This document shows positions 17,149 through 25,681 of a stretch of DNA of 64,000 nucleotides, one piece after another. A program made the translations under genes and the position numbers. Below the pieces are notes generated by a model that had not been told where the DNA came from, made no database searches, and saw nothing but the letters and a program-made list of their open reading frames with translations. Where the stretch lies: positions 79,219 to 143,218 of the forward strand of contig NZ_JAKLJA010000016.1 of NCBI RefSeq assembly GCF_022213065.1. Reading direction: 5' to 3'. The DNA comes from Paraburkholderia tagetis (lineage in GTDB: Bacteria > Pseudomonadota > Gammaproteobacteria > Burkholderiales > Burkholderiaceae). Positions within the stretch are counted from its first letter, which is position 1. Every line of letters starts with the position of its first letter.

Positions 17149-17949
17149 TCAGGCGTGCGCGGGTTGGCGCCCGGCTCCGCACGGTATTCGGGCCAGCATG
17201 CGCGCGCGGCAGGCGTCGCCAAACGCGCGGAAGATCGCAGTGGATAGGGCGTTTTGCGCGTACTGCCACTCGGGGTGCCATTGCACGCCGAGCGCGAAGC
17301 TCGTCGCATTCGCCACGCTGACCGCTTCGATGAGGCCATCGGGGGCCGTTGCTTGCGCAACCAGACCGGCGCCGAGCGTTTCGATGCCTTGCCCGTGCAG
17401 CGAATTCACGCGGGCTTCGCGCGTCTTGCCTGCACCGCCGGCGATCCTTTGCAGCAGCCCGCCCTCGGTCAGCGCAACGGAATGCGCCGGGCCGTATTGC
17501 GTTTCAAGCGGATCGGCCTTGTTCTCGCGATGATCGTCGAGCCCGGCAACGGCATGCACCTGCTGATGCAGCGTGCCGCCGAATACGACGTTCATCTCCT
17601 GAAAACCACGGCAAATGGCGAGTACGGGCACGCCCGAATCGATGGCCGCGCGCATCAGCGGCAGCGTGGTGGCGTCGCGCTCGGGGTCGTGCAGCGTGCC
17701 CGCAGCGCTCGCCGCTCCGCCGTAGCGATGCGGCTCCACGTTCGAGTAGCTGCCGGTGAAGAGCAGGCCGTCCACGGCTTCGAGTATGTCGGCCGCTGCC
17801 TGCCGCGCGCCGAGCGCCGGCAGCACCAATGCGAGCCCGCCCGAGCCGTCCACGACAGCGGCGATGTACTTCTCGCCGGCCACGTGCGACGCGTGCGGTC
17901 CCATCATCGTGCGATCGGCGGTCACTCCAATCAACGGTTTGGTTCGCAT
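17149..17949 (-). CDS. puuD: Gamma-glutamyl-GABA hydrolase
   Basis: A 266-residue class I glutamine-amidotransferase-fold hydrolase (peptidase C26). The nucleophile is C113 in VLAICRGFQEM, and the His-Glu pair is H225/E227 in VQWHPEWQ. It releases GABA and glutamate from gamma-glutamyl-GABA, the last step of the Puu route. The start at 17949 (MRTKPLIGVTADR) matches the family; the longer frame is rejected. It is the first gene of the minus-strand polyamine run, so the operon promoter should lie in the gap 17950-18912. Confidence 0.9.
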   Translation of the reverse strand: MRTKPLIGVTADRTMMGPHASHVAGEKYIAAVVDGSGGLALVLPALGARQAAADILEAVDGLLFTGSYSNVEPHRYGGAASAAGTLHDPERDATTLPLMRAAIDSGVPVLAICRGFQEMNVVFGGTLHQQVHAVAGLDDHRENKADPLETQYGPAHSVALTEGGLLQRIAGGAGKTREARVNSLHGQGIETLGAGLVAQATAPDGLIEAVSVANATSFALGVQWHPEWQYAQNALSTAIFRAFGDACRARMLARIPCGAGRQPAHA

Positions 17950-18912
17950 GACTAATGTTTCGCTTCTTGTGCCCGCGCAACGCCAATGCAAAGGGTTTTG
18001 CGGCAACGCTGCGGGCGTGACATGACCTTGCAGCCTTGCACGAGGCAAGGCCGCAAATCTTGGGTGCAGCGCGAAAGCGTCGCTAACGCATCGCGCTGCG
18101 CGTGGAGATCATGTAGGCGGTTCGTTTTCGGCCGTTATGCGGCGCGACCGTGGAAAGACGTGCGCAGCCACGCCGCTCGCGCGCAGCAATACGGCTCGCG
18201 TGTGGTTGACGGCGATGAAAACGAACGGCGCAGGAAGGAGAGGCGCTAGGGCAGCAGCGACGCGACTTCGTCGGTATGGATGGCGATGAAAGCGCGTGCG
18301 GAGACGGCGTTACGACGCCGAACGGACCGCCGGGAAAGGACTGTGAAGACGGACAGAAACAGGCGAGAGGCAAGCCTGCCGCTAATGCCGTCGGCGATGG
18401 CGGCGTAGTCGCTGCGAAGACACCTCGCATGACTTCGATCCCATCTCACCAGAGGGCCACGGACTCTCACAATTACACTCGACTGGGTGGTTGAAAAATT
18501 GCCCGATTCATTCAGTGCGACATGAATGGTTCGCACTGCATCAATCTGAACATTGGTGTCTTTCGATGTATTGCGCATGAACGGCGTGTTGCATTGCAGT
18601 GTCACGCTGATGCTCATCGTTCGATCAACCTGTCATTCAGGATATACGAGCCAAAAAGGGCGTCAATTATTTTTTACGTTTTTTATGTCAGCACTTTCCC
18701 GAGGACATGTGGCAAACAGCGAATAATGCGAAATATGGCCTGCTATTTTTATATTTCGATTTACTTACAGGGGTTTCCACTGACGCAAAAAAGCGCAAAC
18801 TGATTAGAATATTCAACACGTACACCGCGCCGTTTTTGCTGTTGTTCTATTCGTCGTTCGCTGCTACCCGCAGTTGTCTTCCGGCGCGCTCCTGACCAAC
18901 CGGCTTTCGAAC
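17950..18912. promoter_or_regulatory. Divergent control region between puuD and puuR
   Basis: A 963-base gap without a convincing gene, very long for this region. The part nearest puuD is GC-rich and has a small GCCTTG/CAAGGC hairpin (18033-18051). From about 18640 to 18830 it becomes clearly AT-rich, with tracts such as TATTTTTTACGTTTTTTATG, the usual look of promoters in this genome. AGAATATTCA at about 18805-18815 is loosely like the AT-rich core of PuuR sites in E. coli. Assignment of promoters or PuuR boxes is inference. Confidence 0.45.
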
Positions 18913-19485
18913 GTGACCGAGTCCGCCGCATCCGCTACCACTGAAGTCGCCACGCGTCTGCGCTACGTGCGCAAGCGCTATGGGTTGTCGCAACGCGAAC
19001 TGGCCAAGCGCGCAGGCGTCACGAACGGCGCGATCTCGCTGATCGAGCAAAGTCGTGTCAGTCCCTCCGTGGGGTCGCTCAAGAAGTTGCTCGAATGCAT
19101 TCCCATGAGTCTCGCGGAATTCTTCACGTTCGATCTGAACGAGGGCGCGAGCGTGGTGTCGCGCCGCGGCGAGATGCCGAACCTCGGCAACGCGTCCATC
19201 GAGTTCTATCTTGCGGGTGCGAACGTGAAGGACCGCAATATGGGCATCATGCGCGAGGTGTACCAGCCGCTTGCCGATACGGGCGCGGAGATGCTCGTGC
19301 ATGCGGGGCACGAGGGCGGCGTCGTGGTGGCCGGTCAACTCGAACTGACCGTGGACGGCACGACCTGGCTGCTCGACCCCGGCGACAGCTACTACTTCGA
19401 AAGCCGTCTTCCGCACCGGTTTCGCAATCCCAGCGCGAGCGATGTTTGCGAGGTGGTGTCGGCCAATTCGCCGCCCACTTTCTGA
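18913..19485 (+). CDS. puuR: Polyamine-responsive repressor (XRE plus cupin)
   Basis: A 190-residue regulator with an N-terminal helix-turn-helix (RYGLSQRELAKRAGVTNGAISLIEQ, reported here by its ends RYGLSQRE and ISLIEQ) and a C-terminal cupin (GAEMLVHAGHEGGVVVAGQL, LLDPGDSYYFES). It ends VSANSPPTF, close to the ISAHTPTTF end of E. coli PuuR. PuuR represses the puu genes until putrescine binds. No ATG is available; GTG 18913 gives a length near the family's 185 residues, and TTG 18874 is the alternative. It is divergent from puuD and upstream of puuC. Confidence 0.85.
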   Translation: MTESAASATTEVATRLRYVRKRYGLSQRELAKRAGVTNGAISLIEQSRVSPSVGSLKKLLECIPMSLAEFFTFDLNEGASVVSRRGEMPNLGNASIEFYLAGANVKDRNMGIMREVYQPLADTGAEMLVHAGHEGGVVVAGQLELTVDGTTWLLDPGDSYYFESRLPHRFRNPSASDVCEVVSANSPPTF

Positions 19486-19617
19486 CTCGCGCATATCCGG
19501 TTCGATTCTTGCTGCCACCGTTGGCATGAAGCCCGGCTGAAACTCGCCGCGCTTATCCGCCACACTTCGAGCGAACGGCCGCAGGTCGAACGAATCGCAA
19601 ATCATTGAGGCATCCTC

Positions 19618-21108
19618 ATGGAAAAGAGAACTCTCGCTTACTGGCAGGACAAGGCCGCATCGCTCTCGATCGAAGGGCGCGCATTCATCGACGGCGCTTC
19701 GCGCGACGCCTATTCGGGCCGCACCTTCGACTGCGTGAGCCCCATCGACGGCCGCGTGCTCGCAAACGTAGCCGATTGCGGCGCGGCGGATGTCGATGCC
19801 GCCGTCGCCGCTGCGCGCCGCGCGTTCGAACAGGGTGTATGGGCCGGCCTCAACCCGCGCGAGCGCAAGGCGGTCCTGCTGCGCTGGGCCGCGCTCATGC
19901 GCGAGCACCTGGACGAACTCGCGCTGCTGGAAACGCTCGACGCGGGCAAGCCCATCGGCGACACCACCACGGTGGATGTGCCGGGCGCGGCTTATTGCGT
20001 CGAATGGTTCGCCGAGGCCATCGACAAGGTGGGCGGCGAAGTCGTGCCCGCCGACCATCATCTCGTGGGCCTCGTCACGCGTGAGCCCATCGGCGTGGTG
20101 GCGGCCGTGGTGCCTTGGAATTTCCCGATCCTGATGGCTTCGTGGAAGTTCGGCCCGGCGCTTGCCGCAGGCAACAGCGTCGTGCTCAAGCCTTCCGAGA
20201 AGTCGCCGCTCACGGCCATTCGCGTGGCGCAGCTCGCGCATGCGGCCGGTATTCCGGCGGGCGTGTTCAACGTGCTGCCTGGCGGCGGCGAGCCGGGCAA
20301 GCTGCTGGCGTTGCATCGCGACGTGGACTGCCTCGCCTTCACGGGCTCGACCAACGTGGGCAAGCAGATCATGCAGTACGCGGGCCAGTCCAACCTCAAG
20401 CGCGTGTGGCTCGAACTCGGCGGCAAGTCGCCCAACATCGTGCTGGCCGACTGCCCGGACCTCGACCGCGCAGCAAAAGCCGCGGCGGGCGCGATCTTCT
20501 ACAACATGGGCGAGATGTGCACGGCGGGCTCGCGCCTGCTCGTGCAGCGCGAGATCAAGGATGTGTTTCTCGCGAAGCTGCTGGAAGCGGCGAAGGCCTA
20601 TAAGCCTGGGAATCCTCTCGATCCCGATGTCTCGATGGGCGCGATCGTCGACAAGGTTCAGCTCGAGCGCGTGCTCGGCTATATCGAGGCGGGACGCAAG
20701 GATTCCGCGCTGCTGCTGGGCGGCGAGCGCGTGAACGCGTCGAGCGGCGGCTTCTACGTGGAGCCGACGGTATTCGATACGCGCCATGACGCACGCATCG
20801 CGCGCGAGGAAATTTTTGGACCGGTGCTTTCGGTCATTACGTTCGACACCATCGACGAAGCCGTGCGCATCGCCAACGACAGCGACTACGGTCTCGCGGC
20901 GGCGGTGTGGACGGCGAACCTCACGCATGCGCACGAGATCTCGCGCCGCTTGCGCGCGGGCACCGTGTGGGTCAACTGCTACGACGAAGGCGGCGACATG
21001 AACTTCCCGTTCGGCGGCTTCAAGGAGTCGGGCAATGGCCGCGACAAATCACTTCACGCGCTGGAGAAGTACACCGAGCTGAAGTCCACGCTCGTGCGGT
21101 TGCGCTAG
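19618..21108 (+). CDS. puuC: Gamma-glutamyl-aminobutyraldehyde dehydrogenase
   Basis: A 496-residue NAD(P)-dependent aldehyde dehydrogenase. The catalytic pair is E266 in WLELGGKSP and C301 in NMGEMCTAGSR; the cofactor loop is FTGSTNVGKQI. PuuC oxidises gamma-glutamyl-gamma-aminobutyraldehyde from PuuB to gamma-glutamyl-GABA, and similar enzymes also take 4-aminobutyraldehyde made by SpuC. It lies 132 bases after puuR on the same strand, physically apart from the minus-strand polyamine genes but clearly part of the same pathway. Confidence 0.9.
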   Translation: MEKRTLAYWQDKAASLSIEGRAFIDGASRDAYSGRTFDCVSPIDGRVLANVADCGAADVDAAVAAARRAFEQGVWAGLNPRERKAVLLRWAALMREHLDELALLETLDAGKPIGDTTTVDVPGAAYCVEWFAEAIDKVGGEVVPADHHLVGLVTREPIGVVAAVVPWNFPILMASWKFGPALAAGNSVVLKPSEKSPLTAIRVAQLAHAAGIPAGVFNVLPGGGEPGKLLALHRDVDCLAFTGSTNVGKQIMQYAGQSNLKRVWLELGGKSPNIVLADCPDLDRAAKAAAGAIFYNMGEMCTAGSRLLVQREIKDVFLAKLLEAAKAYKPGNPLDPDVSMGAIVDKVQLERVLGYIEAGRKDSALLLGGERVNASSGGFYVEPTVFDTRHDARIAREEIFGPVLSVITFDTIDEAVRIANDSDYGLAAAVWTANLTHAHEISRRLRAGTVWVNCYDEGGDMNFPFGGFKESGNGRDKSLHALEKYTELKSTLVRLR

Positions 21109-21152
21109 GGGATGGGCGAGCCGTGCGCGGCGGCGCGCACGGCAGCGCACGA

Positions 21153-21185
21153 GCGCTCGATCAGCGCTCGATCAGCGCTCGATCA
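21153..21185. repeat. 11-bp tandem repeat over the end of a MarR gene
   Basis: Three perfect copies of GCGCTCGATCA. The middle copy contains the stop codon of the minus-strand MarR gene, so the last codons (Leu-Ile-Glu-Arg) are part of the repeat. Copy-number change would alter only the sequence after the stop. Confidence 0.85.
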
Positions 21186-21615
21186 GCGCGCCCAGGTTGG
21201 CGCGCACGCGCTGGAGCATGAGGCCGAACTGCTCGGCTTCCTCGGGCGTGAAGCCGGACAGCGCTTCCGCCTGCACCTCGTCGCCCACGCGGCGCGCGCC
21301 GTTGAGCGCACCCTCCGCCTTCGGCGTGAGACTCACCAGCAATTCGCGGCGGTCCTCGGGGTTGGGGGTCCGCACGACCCAGCCGCCTTCCTCCATTCTC
21401 TCCAGCAGCCTGCCGGCGGAAATCGGCGCGACTTCGAGCCGCTCGGCGAGGCTCGCCTGGTTCATGTCGCCGTAATGCGCGAGGTACGCGATGATGCGGC
21501 ACTGCGCGCGCGTGAGTTCGAGCGACGACTTCGCAAGTTCGTCGTAACGCTTGCCGTACAGACGGCCGACGTCGACGACCATGAAGCCGAAGCGCTGTTC
21601 GAGGTCGGTAGTCAT
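21172..21615 (-). CDS. MarR family transcriptional regulator
   Basis: A 147-residue winged-helix regulator. The recognition-helix region is NQASLAERLEVAPISAGRLL and the wing is the typical NPEDRRELLVSLT with the D-x-R signature. The ATG at 21615 is used; the longer frame runs through the operator palindrome. It is divergent from a DHA2 drug-efflux-type transporter, with a perfect AT-rich palindrome between them. This is the classical layout of a ligand-released repressor of its own gene and the pump. Confidence 0.9.
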   Translation of the reverse strand: MTTDLEQRFGFMVVDVGRLYGKRYDELAKSSLELTRAQCRIIAYLAHYGDMNQASLAERLEVAPISAGRLLERMEEGGWVVRTPNPEDRRELLVSLTPKAEGALNGARRVGDEVQAEALSGFTPEEAEQFGLMLQRVRANLGALIER

Positions 21616-21709
21616 CGCGCGATTATACGGGGGCCATGAGCCGGGCGCCCCGTGAAAGACCCGCACCGGCACCCCTGTTCCTCCCGATTGCGCGGGTCGG
21701 GCGAGTCGT

Positions 21710-21729
21710 ATAATAAGCAGGCTTATTAT
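21710..21729. promoter_or_regulatory. Perfect palindromic operator (MarR type)
   Basis: The sequence ATAATAAGCAGGCTTATTAT is a perfect inverted repeat with 9-base arms and a 2-base centre. It lies between the divergent MarR and efflux genes, 95 and 37 bases from their starts, and stands out as AT-rich in GC-rich DNA. By layout it should be the binding site of the adjacent MarR protein. Confidence 0.75.
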
Positions 21730-21766
21730 TTTCCCAGGCTTTTTTCACGCTTCGCCCAAACCCACG

Positions 21767-23314
21767 ATGACCGCAGTCCCGCACGGCACCGCCTCGCAGC
21801 GAGAGGGCGCGCCGCTCAATCGCGGCATGATCACGTTGTCGATCATGCTTGCCACGCTGATGCAGACGCTCGACAGCACGATTGCCAACGTGGCGCTCCC
21901 GCATATGCAGGGCACGCTTTCGGCGTCGCAGGACGAGATCACGTGGGTACTCACCTCGTACATCGTGGCGGCGGCCATCGCCACGCCGCTCACGGGCTGG
22001 CTGGCCGACCGCTTCGGCGTGAAGGCGCTGCTCGGCGTGGCGATTGCAGGCTTCACGGTGGCCTCGGCGTTATGCGGGCTTTCGGAAACACTGGGCGAAA
22101 TCGTCGCCTCGCGCCTGTTGCAGGGCATATTCGGCGCGTCGCTCGTGCCGCTCTCGCAATCCATCCTGCTCGACATCAATCCGCGCGAGCGCCAGGGGCA
22201 AGCCATGGCGGTCTGGGGCATGGGCGTGATGGTGGGGCCCGTGCTCGGCCCCACGCTGGGCGGCTGGCTTACCGATAGCTACAACTGGCGCTGGGTGTTT
22301 TTCATCAACGTGCCGATCGGCGCGTTCGCGTTCTTCGGCGTCTCCACCTTTATGCCATCGCGCACGCCGCGCCGCGAGACGCGCTTCGACGTGTTCGGCT
22401 TCGCCACGCTGGCGCTCGCCATCGGCGCGCTTCAGGCCCTGCTCGATCGCGGCGAGCAGCTCGACTGGTTCGGCTCGCTCGAAATCCGCATCGAAGCGCT
22501 CGTGGCCTGCATTGCGTTCGCGTTTTTCATCGTGCACACGGCCACCTCGGGCCCCAACACGTTCTTTCGCTATCAACTGCTCAAGGACCGCAATTTCGCC
22601 ACGGGCACGCTGTTCATCTTCGTGATCGGCGCGGTGCTCTACGCGACGCGCGCGCTCCTGCCGCCGATGCTGCAGAACCTGATGGGCTATCCGGTCGCCA
22701 CCACCGGCCTCGTGACGGCGCCGAGCGGCGCGGGCACCATGCTGGCCATGCTGATCGCGGGGCGCCTGCTCAAGCACGTGGACGCGCGCGCCATGCTGCT
22801 GTTCGGCTTCGCGGTGTCCGCCTATGCGCTGTGGCAGATGATGCAATACACGCTCGTGCTCTCGGCCTCCGATATCGTCTGGCCCGGCGTGGTGCAGGGT
22901 TTCGGCCTGGGCTTCGTGTTCGTGCCGCTGTCCACGCTGACGTTCTCGACGCTCACGCCCCAACTGCGCGCGGACGGCACCGCCACGTACAGCCTGATGC
23001 GCAACATCGGCAGCAGTATCGGCATTTCCATCGTGCAGACCTTCGTGACACGCGGCACGCAGATCGCACATGCGGATCTCGCCGCGCACATCACGCCGTT
23101 CAACCCCGCGCTCCAGCCGATGCTCGCGGCCGGATCGCGGTACGATCTCGCGGTGCTCAACCAGTCGATCACGCAGCAGGCGCAGATGATTGCGTATCTG
23201 AACGACTTCAAGATGATGTTCGTCGCCACGCTGCTCGTGATTCCGCTGCTCGTGCTGATCCGGCCTTCCGCGGGCAGCGGGGCGGTCGATGCGAGCCACG
23301 CGGCGATGGACTGA
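21767..23314 (+). CDS. DHA2 (EmrB/QacA) family efflux transporter
   Basis: A 515-residue inner-membrane protein with about 14 hydrophobic spans. The DHA2 motifs are present: LMQTLDSTIANVALPHM in the first span, the GWLADRFGVK loop, and the antiporter motif GPVLGPTLGGWL in span five. Such pumps export drugs or toxic organics by proton antiport, often with an EmrA partner and an outer-membrane channel; neither is next to it here. Control by the divergent MarR regulator is indicated by the palindrome between the genes. Confidence 0.9.
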   Translation: MTAVPHGTASQREGAPLNRGMITLSIMLATLMQTLDSTIANVALPHMQGTLSASQDEITWVLTSYIVAAAIATPLTGWLADRFGVKALLGVAIAGFTVASALCGLSETLGEIVASRLLQGIFGASLVPLSQSILLDINPRERQGQAMAVWGMGVMVGPVLGPTLGGWLTDSYNWRWVFFINVPIGAFAFFGVSTFMPSRTPRRETRFDVFGFATLALAIGALQALLDRGEQLDWFGSLEIRIEALVACIAFAFFIVHTATSGPNTFFRYQLLKDRNFATGTLFIFVIGAVLYATRALLPPMLQNLMGYPVATTGLVTAPSGAGTMLAMLIAGRLLKHVDARAMLLFGFAVSAYALWQMMQYTLVLSASDIVWPGVVQGFGLGFVFVPLSTLTFSTLTPQLRADGTATYSLMRNIGSSIGISIVQTFVTRGTQIAHADLAAHITPFNPALQPMLAAGSRYDLAVLNQSITQQAQMIAYLNDFKMMFVATLLVIPLLVLIRPSAGSGAVDASHAAMD

Positions 23315-23420
23315 TCTCCAGCGCCTTTTTCGCGCACCGCCGTTGCGTTGCGATGCGACATGAAGCGATGGCACGCTGCTTGCAGCAATCAGGTCATGGT
23401 TTTAATCGGGAGAATGAACG

Positions 23421-23624
23421 ATGACCTGGCTTCGACGCAGCCGCGCAGTGCGCGCATGCGTTCTCGTTGCCGCCACTGTCTCGATGCTGGGTGCCGGCGC
23501 ATGCACGCTGGGCGGCGCCGCGGCGGGTGGCTATATCGGCAACAGAGCGACCAACGGCAGTGCCGTGGGCACCGTGGGGGGTGCCGTCGCGGGCGGTGTG
23601 ATCGGGCACGAGCTCGGCAAATAA
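23421..23624 (+). CDS. Small glycine-zipper lipoprotein
   Basis: A 67-residue protein with a lipoprotein signal peptide: Arg-rich start, hydrophobic core, lipobox LGAGAC with the lipidated Cys near residue 28. The mature part is a glycine-zipper segment (GGAAAGGYIGNRATNGSAVG, then GGAVAGGVIGHELGK), as in OsmB-like and glycine-zipper 2TM proteins. It probably resides in the outer-membrane inner leaflet and forms helix-packed assemblies; its exact role is unknown. GGGAGAA precedes the ATG. Confidence 0.8.
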   Translation: MTWLRRSRAVRACVLVAATVSMLGAGACTLGGAAAGGYIGNRATNGSAVGTVGGAVAGGVIGHELGK

Positions 23625-24079
23625 GCGCCCTGCGCGACTTCACCTTGCAAAACTTTCTTGTCTTGCACGTTATGCGTGATATTGCCCGCCGCATTCGCAA
23701 ATAAGTATAGCGGCGGGACTGATTTCAATATCACCGTGTACTCGCCCGATGCGAGCCCGAGGCGGGCTCGCGCTGAGCGGAATGTGCTCCGTTCTGCCAT
23801 CGACCATCGCCAACGCGCTTTCGAAAATATCCTTTAACCATTCTCAAACATCGCTTGACTAGCGGCGCATTGCTCGACGCTCGGCGCATATACTTTTCGC
23901 CGAGATGCCATTCCCTGGATAACGCAATTCCTTTCATCCCGGCTGTCTCTCATCACATGGTGTCCCGCTCATCGGGATGCCGTTGCCCATGTGCTCGACC
24001 GTCCGCTTGAGCGTTTGTCTCAAGCAATTCGTAATCCGAAGTGTTGCCCAGCATTATCGCAACATCACCGAGGCCGTAA
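23625..24079. other. Intergenic region with one strong hairpin
   Basis: 455 bases without a convincing gene. A 9-bp perfect stem (GCGAGCCCG / CGGGCTCGC, 23751-23771) lies 127 bases past the lipoprotein gene but is not followed by a T-run. The second half is the upstream region of the acetoacetate decarboxylase gene; no clear promoter pair could be chosen. Confidence 0.5.
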
Positions 24080-24814
24080 ATGAAAGACATACGTTCGAAG
24101 GCTTTCGCAATGCCGCTCACCAGCCCGGCCTTTCCGCCGGGGCCTTACAAGTTCGTCAATCGCGAGTTTCTGATCATCACGTATCGCACCGACATCGAGC
24201 GGTTGCGCAAGGTCGTGCCCGAGCCGCTCGAGGTCACGGATCCCCTCGTCAGCTATGAGTTCATCCGCATGCCGGACTCCACCGGCTTCGGCGACTACAC
24301 CGAAAGCGGCCAGGTCATTTCCGTGATGTACGAGGGGCAGCCCGCTAGCTACACGCACTCGATGTATCTCGACGACCATCCGCCGATAGCGGGCGGCCGT
24401 GAGTTGTGGGGATTCCCCAAGAAGCTCGCCACGCCCAGGCTCGCGCCGCACTCGGACACGCTGGTCGGCACACTCGATTACGGCCCGGTGCGCATCGCCA
24501 CGGGCACCATGGGCTACAAGCATCGCGAACTCGACCTGGCCGAGCAGGCGCGTCGGCTCGCGGGCCCCAACTACCTGCTCAAGATCGTGCCGCATGTGGA
24601 CGGCTCGCCGCGCGTTTGCGAGCTGGTGCGTTACTACATGAAGGACATCGTGCTGAAGGGTGCCTGGACCGGGCCCGCCGCGTTGCATCTGATGCCACAC
24701 GCACTCGCCCCCGTTGCCGACCTCCCGGTGCTCGAAATTGTCGAGGCGCGGCATCTGCTCGCGGACCTCACACTCGGCCTCGGTGAAGTCGTTCACGACT
24801 ATCTCGCGCAGTAA
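24080..24814 (+). CDS. adc: Acetoacetate decarboxylase
   Basis: A 244-residue decarboxylase that converts acetoacetate to acetone and carbon dioxide. The Schiff-base lysine is in the family motif ELWGFPKKLATP, near residues 115-116, with the adjacent Lys lowering its pKa. The N-terminal PAFPPGPYKFVNREFLIITY also fits the family. It is followed 81 bases later by 3-hydroxybutyrate dehydrogenase and then a patatin-like protein, a grouping that points to turnover of polyhydroxybutyrate or ketone bodies. Confidence 0.92.
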   Translation: MKDIRSKAFAMPLTSPAFPPGPYKFVNREFLIITYRTDIERLRKVVPEPLEVTDPLVSYEFIRMPDSTGFGDYTESGQVISVMYEGQPASYTHSMYLDDHPPIAGGRELWGFPKKLATPRLAPHSDTLVGTLDYGPVRIATGTMGYKHRELDLAEQARRLAGPNYLLKIVPHVDGSPRVCELVRYYMKDIVLKGAWTGPAALHLMPHALAPVADLPVLEIVEARHLLADLTLGLGEVVHDYLAQ

Positions 24815-24895
24815 GCGGCCACGCGGTCCAGTTCAGTTCAGCGCAGCCTGGACCAGTCCCATTCATTCCAACTCAAGCAAAGTGGAAACAACATC

Positions 24896-25681
24896 ATGAA
24901 CAAGCTCGAAGGCAAGGTTGCAGTGGTTACTGGCGCGGCCAGCGGGATCGGCAAGCAAATCGCTCTTACGCTTGCCGCCCAGGGCGCGGCGGTCGCCATC
25001 GCCGACCTCAACGCCGCCGGTGCGCAAGCCGTCGCGGACGAGATCAAGCGTGCGGGTGGCAAGGCCATGGGTGTGGCCATGGACGTGACCAGCGAGCAGG
25101 CCGTCAACGAGGGCATCGACCAGGTGGCCGCCACGTTTGGCTCCATCGACATCCTCGTCTCGAACGCCGGCATCCAGATCGTGAATCCCATCGAGAGCTA
25201 CGCGTTCTCCGACTGGAAAAAGATGCAGGCCATCCACGTGGACGGCGCGTTTCTCACCACCAAGGCGGCGCTCAAGCATATGTACAAGGACGATCGCGGC
25301 GGCACTGTGATCTACATGGGCTCGGTGCACTCGCACGAGGCTTCGCCGCTCAAGTCGGCCTACGTCGCGGCCAAGCATGCGCTACTCGGTCTCGCGCGCG
25401 TGCTTGCCAAGGAAGGCGGCAAGCACAACGTGCGCTCGCACGTGGTCTGCCCGGGCTTCGTGCGCACGCCGCTGGTGGAAAAGCAGATTCCCGAGCAAGC
25501 GAAGGAACTGGGCATCAGCGAAGAAGAGGTCATCAAGCACGTCATGCTCGGCGGCACCGTGGACGGCATCTTCACGACAGTCGAAGACGTGGCGCAGACG
25601 GTGCTGTTCCTCTCGGCGTTCCCGAGCGCGGCGCTCACCGGCCAGTCGCTCGTGGTGAGCCACGGCTGGTTCATGCAATGA
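24896..25681 (+). CDS. bdhA: 3-hydroxybutyrate dehydrogenase (SDR)
   Basis: A 261-residue short-chain dehydrogenase. The NAD motif TGAASGIGKQIA is at residues 12-23, NAG follows the fourth strand, and the catalytic Ser-Tyr-Lys is in GSVHSHEASPLKSAYVAAKH. The C-terminal HGWFMQ and the loop HVMLGGTVDG are typical of 3-hydroxybutyrate dehydrogenases, which oxidise 3-hydroxybutyrate to acetoacetate with NAD. The stop overlaps the start of the patatin-like gene by four bases (ATGA), so the two are coupled. Confidence 0.9.
   Translation: MNKLEGKVAVVTGAASGIGKQIALTLAAQGAAVAIADLNAAGAQAVADEIKRAGGKAMGVAMDVTSEQAVNEGIDQVAATFGSIDILVSNAGIQIVNPIESYAFSDWKKMQAIHVDGAFLTTKAALKHMYKDDRGGTVIYMGSVHSHEASPLKSAYVAAKHALLGLARVLAKEGGKHNVRSHVVCPGFVRTPLVEKQIPEQAKELGISEEEVIKHVMLGGTVDGIFTTVEDVAQTVLFLSAFPSAALTGQSLVVSHGWFMQ

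Noticed and set aside
17986..18803. Several 72-123-residue frames in the puuD-puuR gap
   Set aside because: No family resemblance, no ribosome sites, and composition that changes along the region as in control DNA rather than genes.
18847..20934. 695-residue minus-strand frame over puuR and puuC
   Set aside because: Antisense shadow of the aldehyde dehydrogenase; no domain, strong His/Arg bias.
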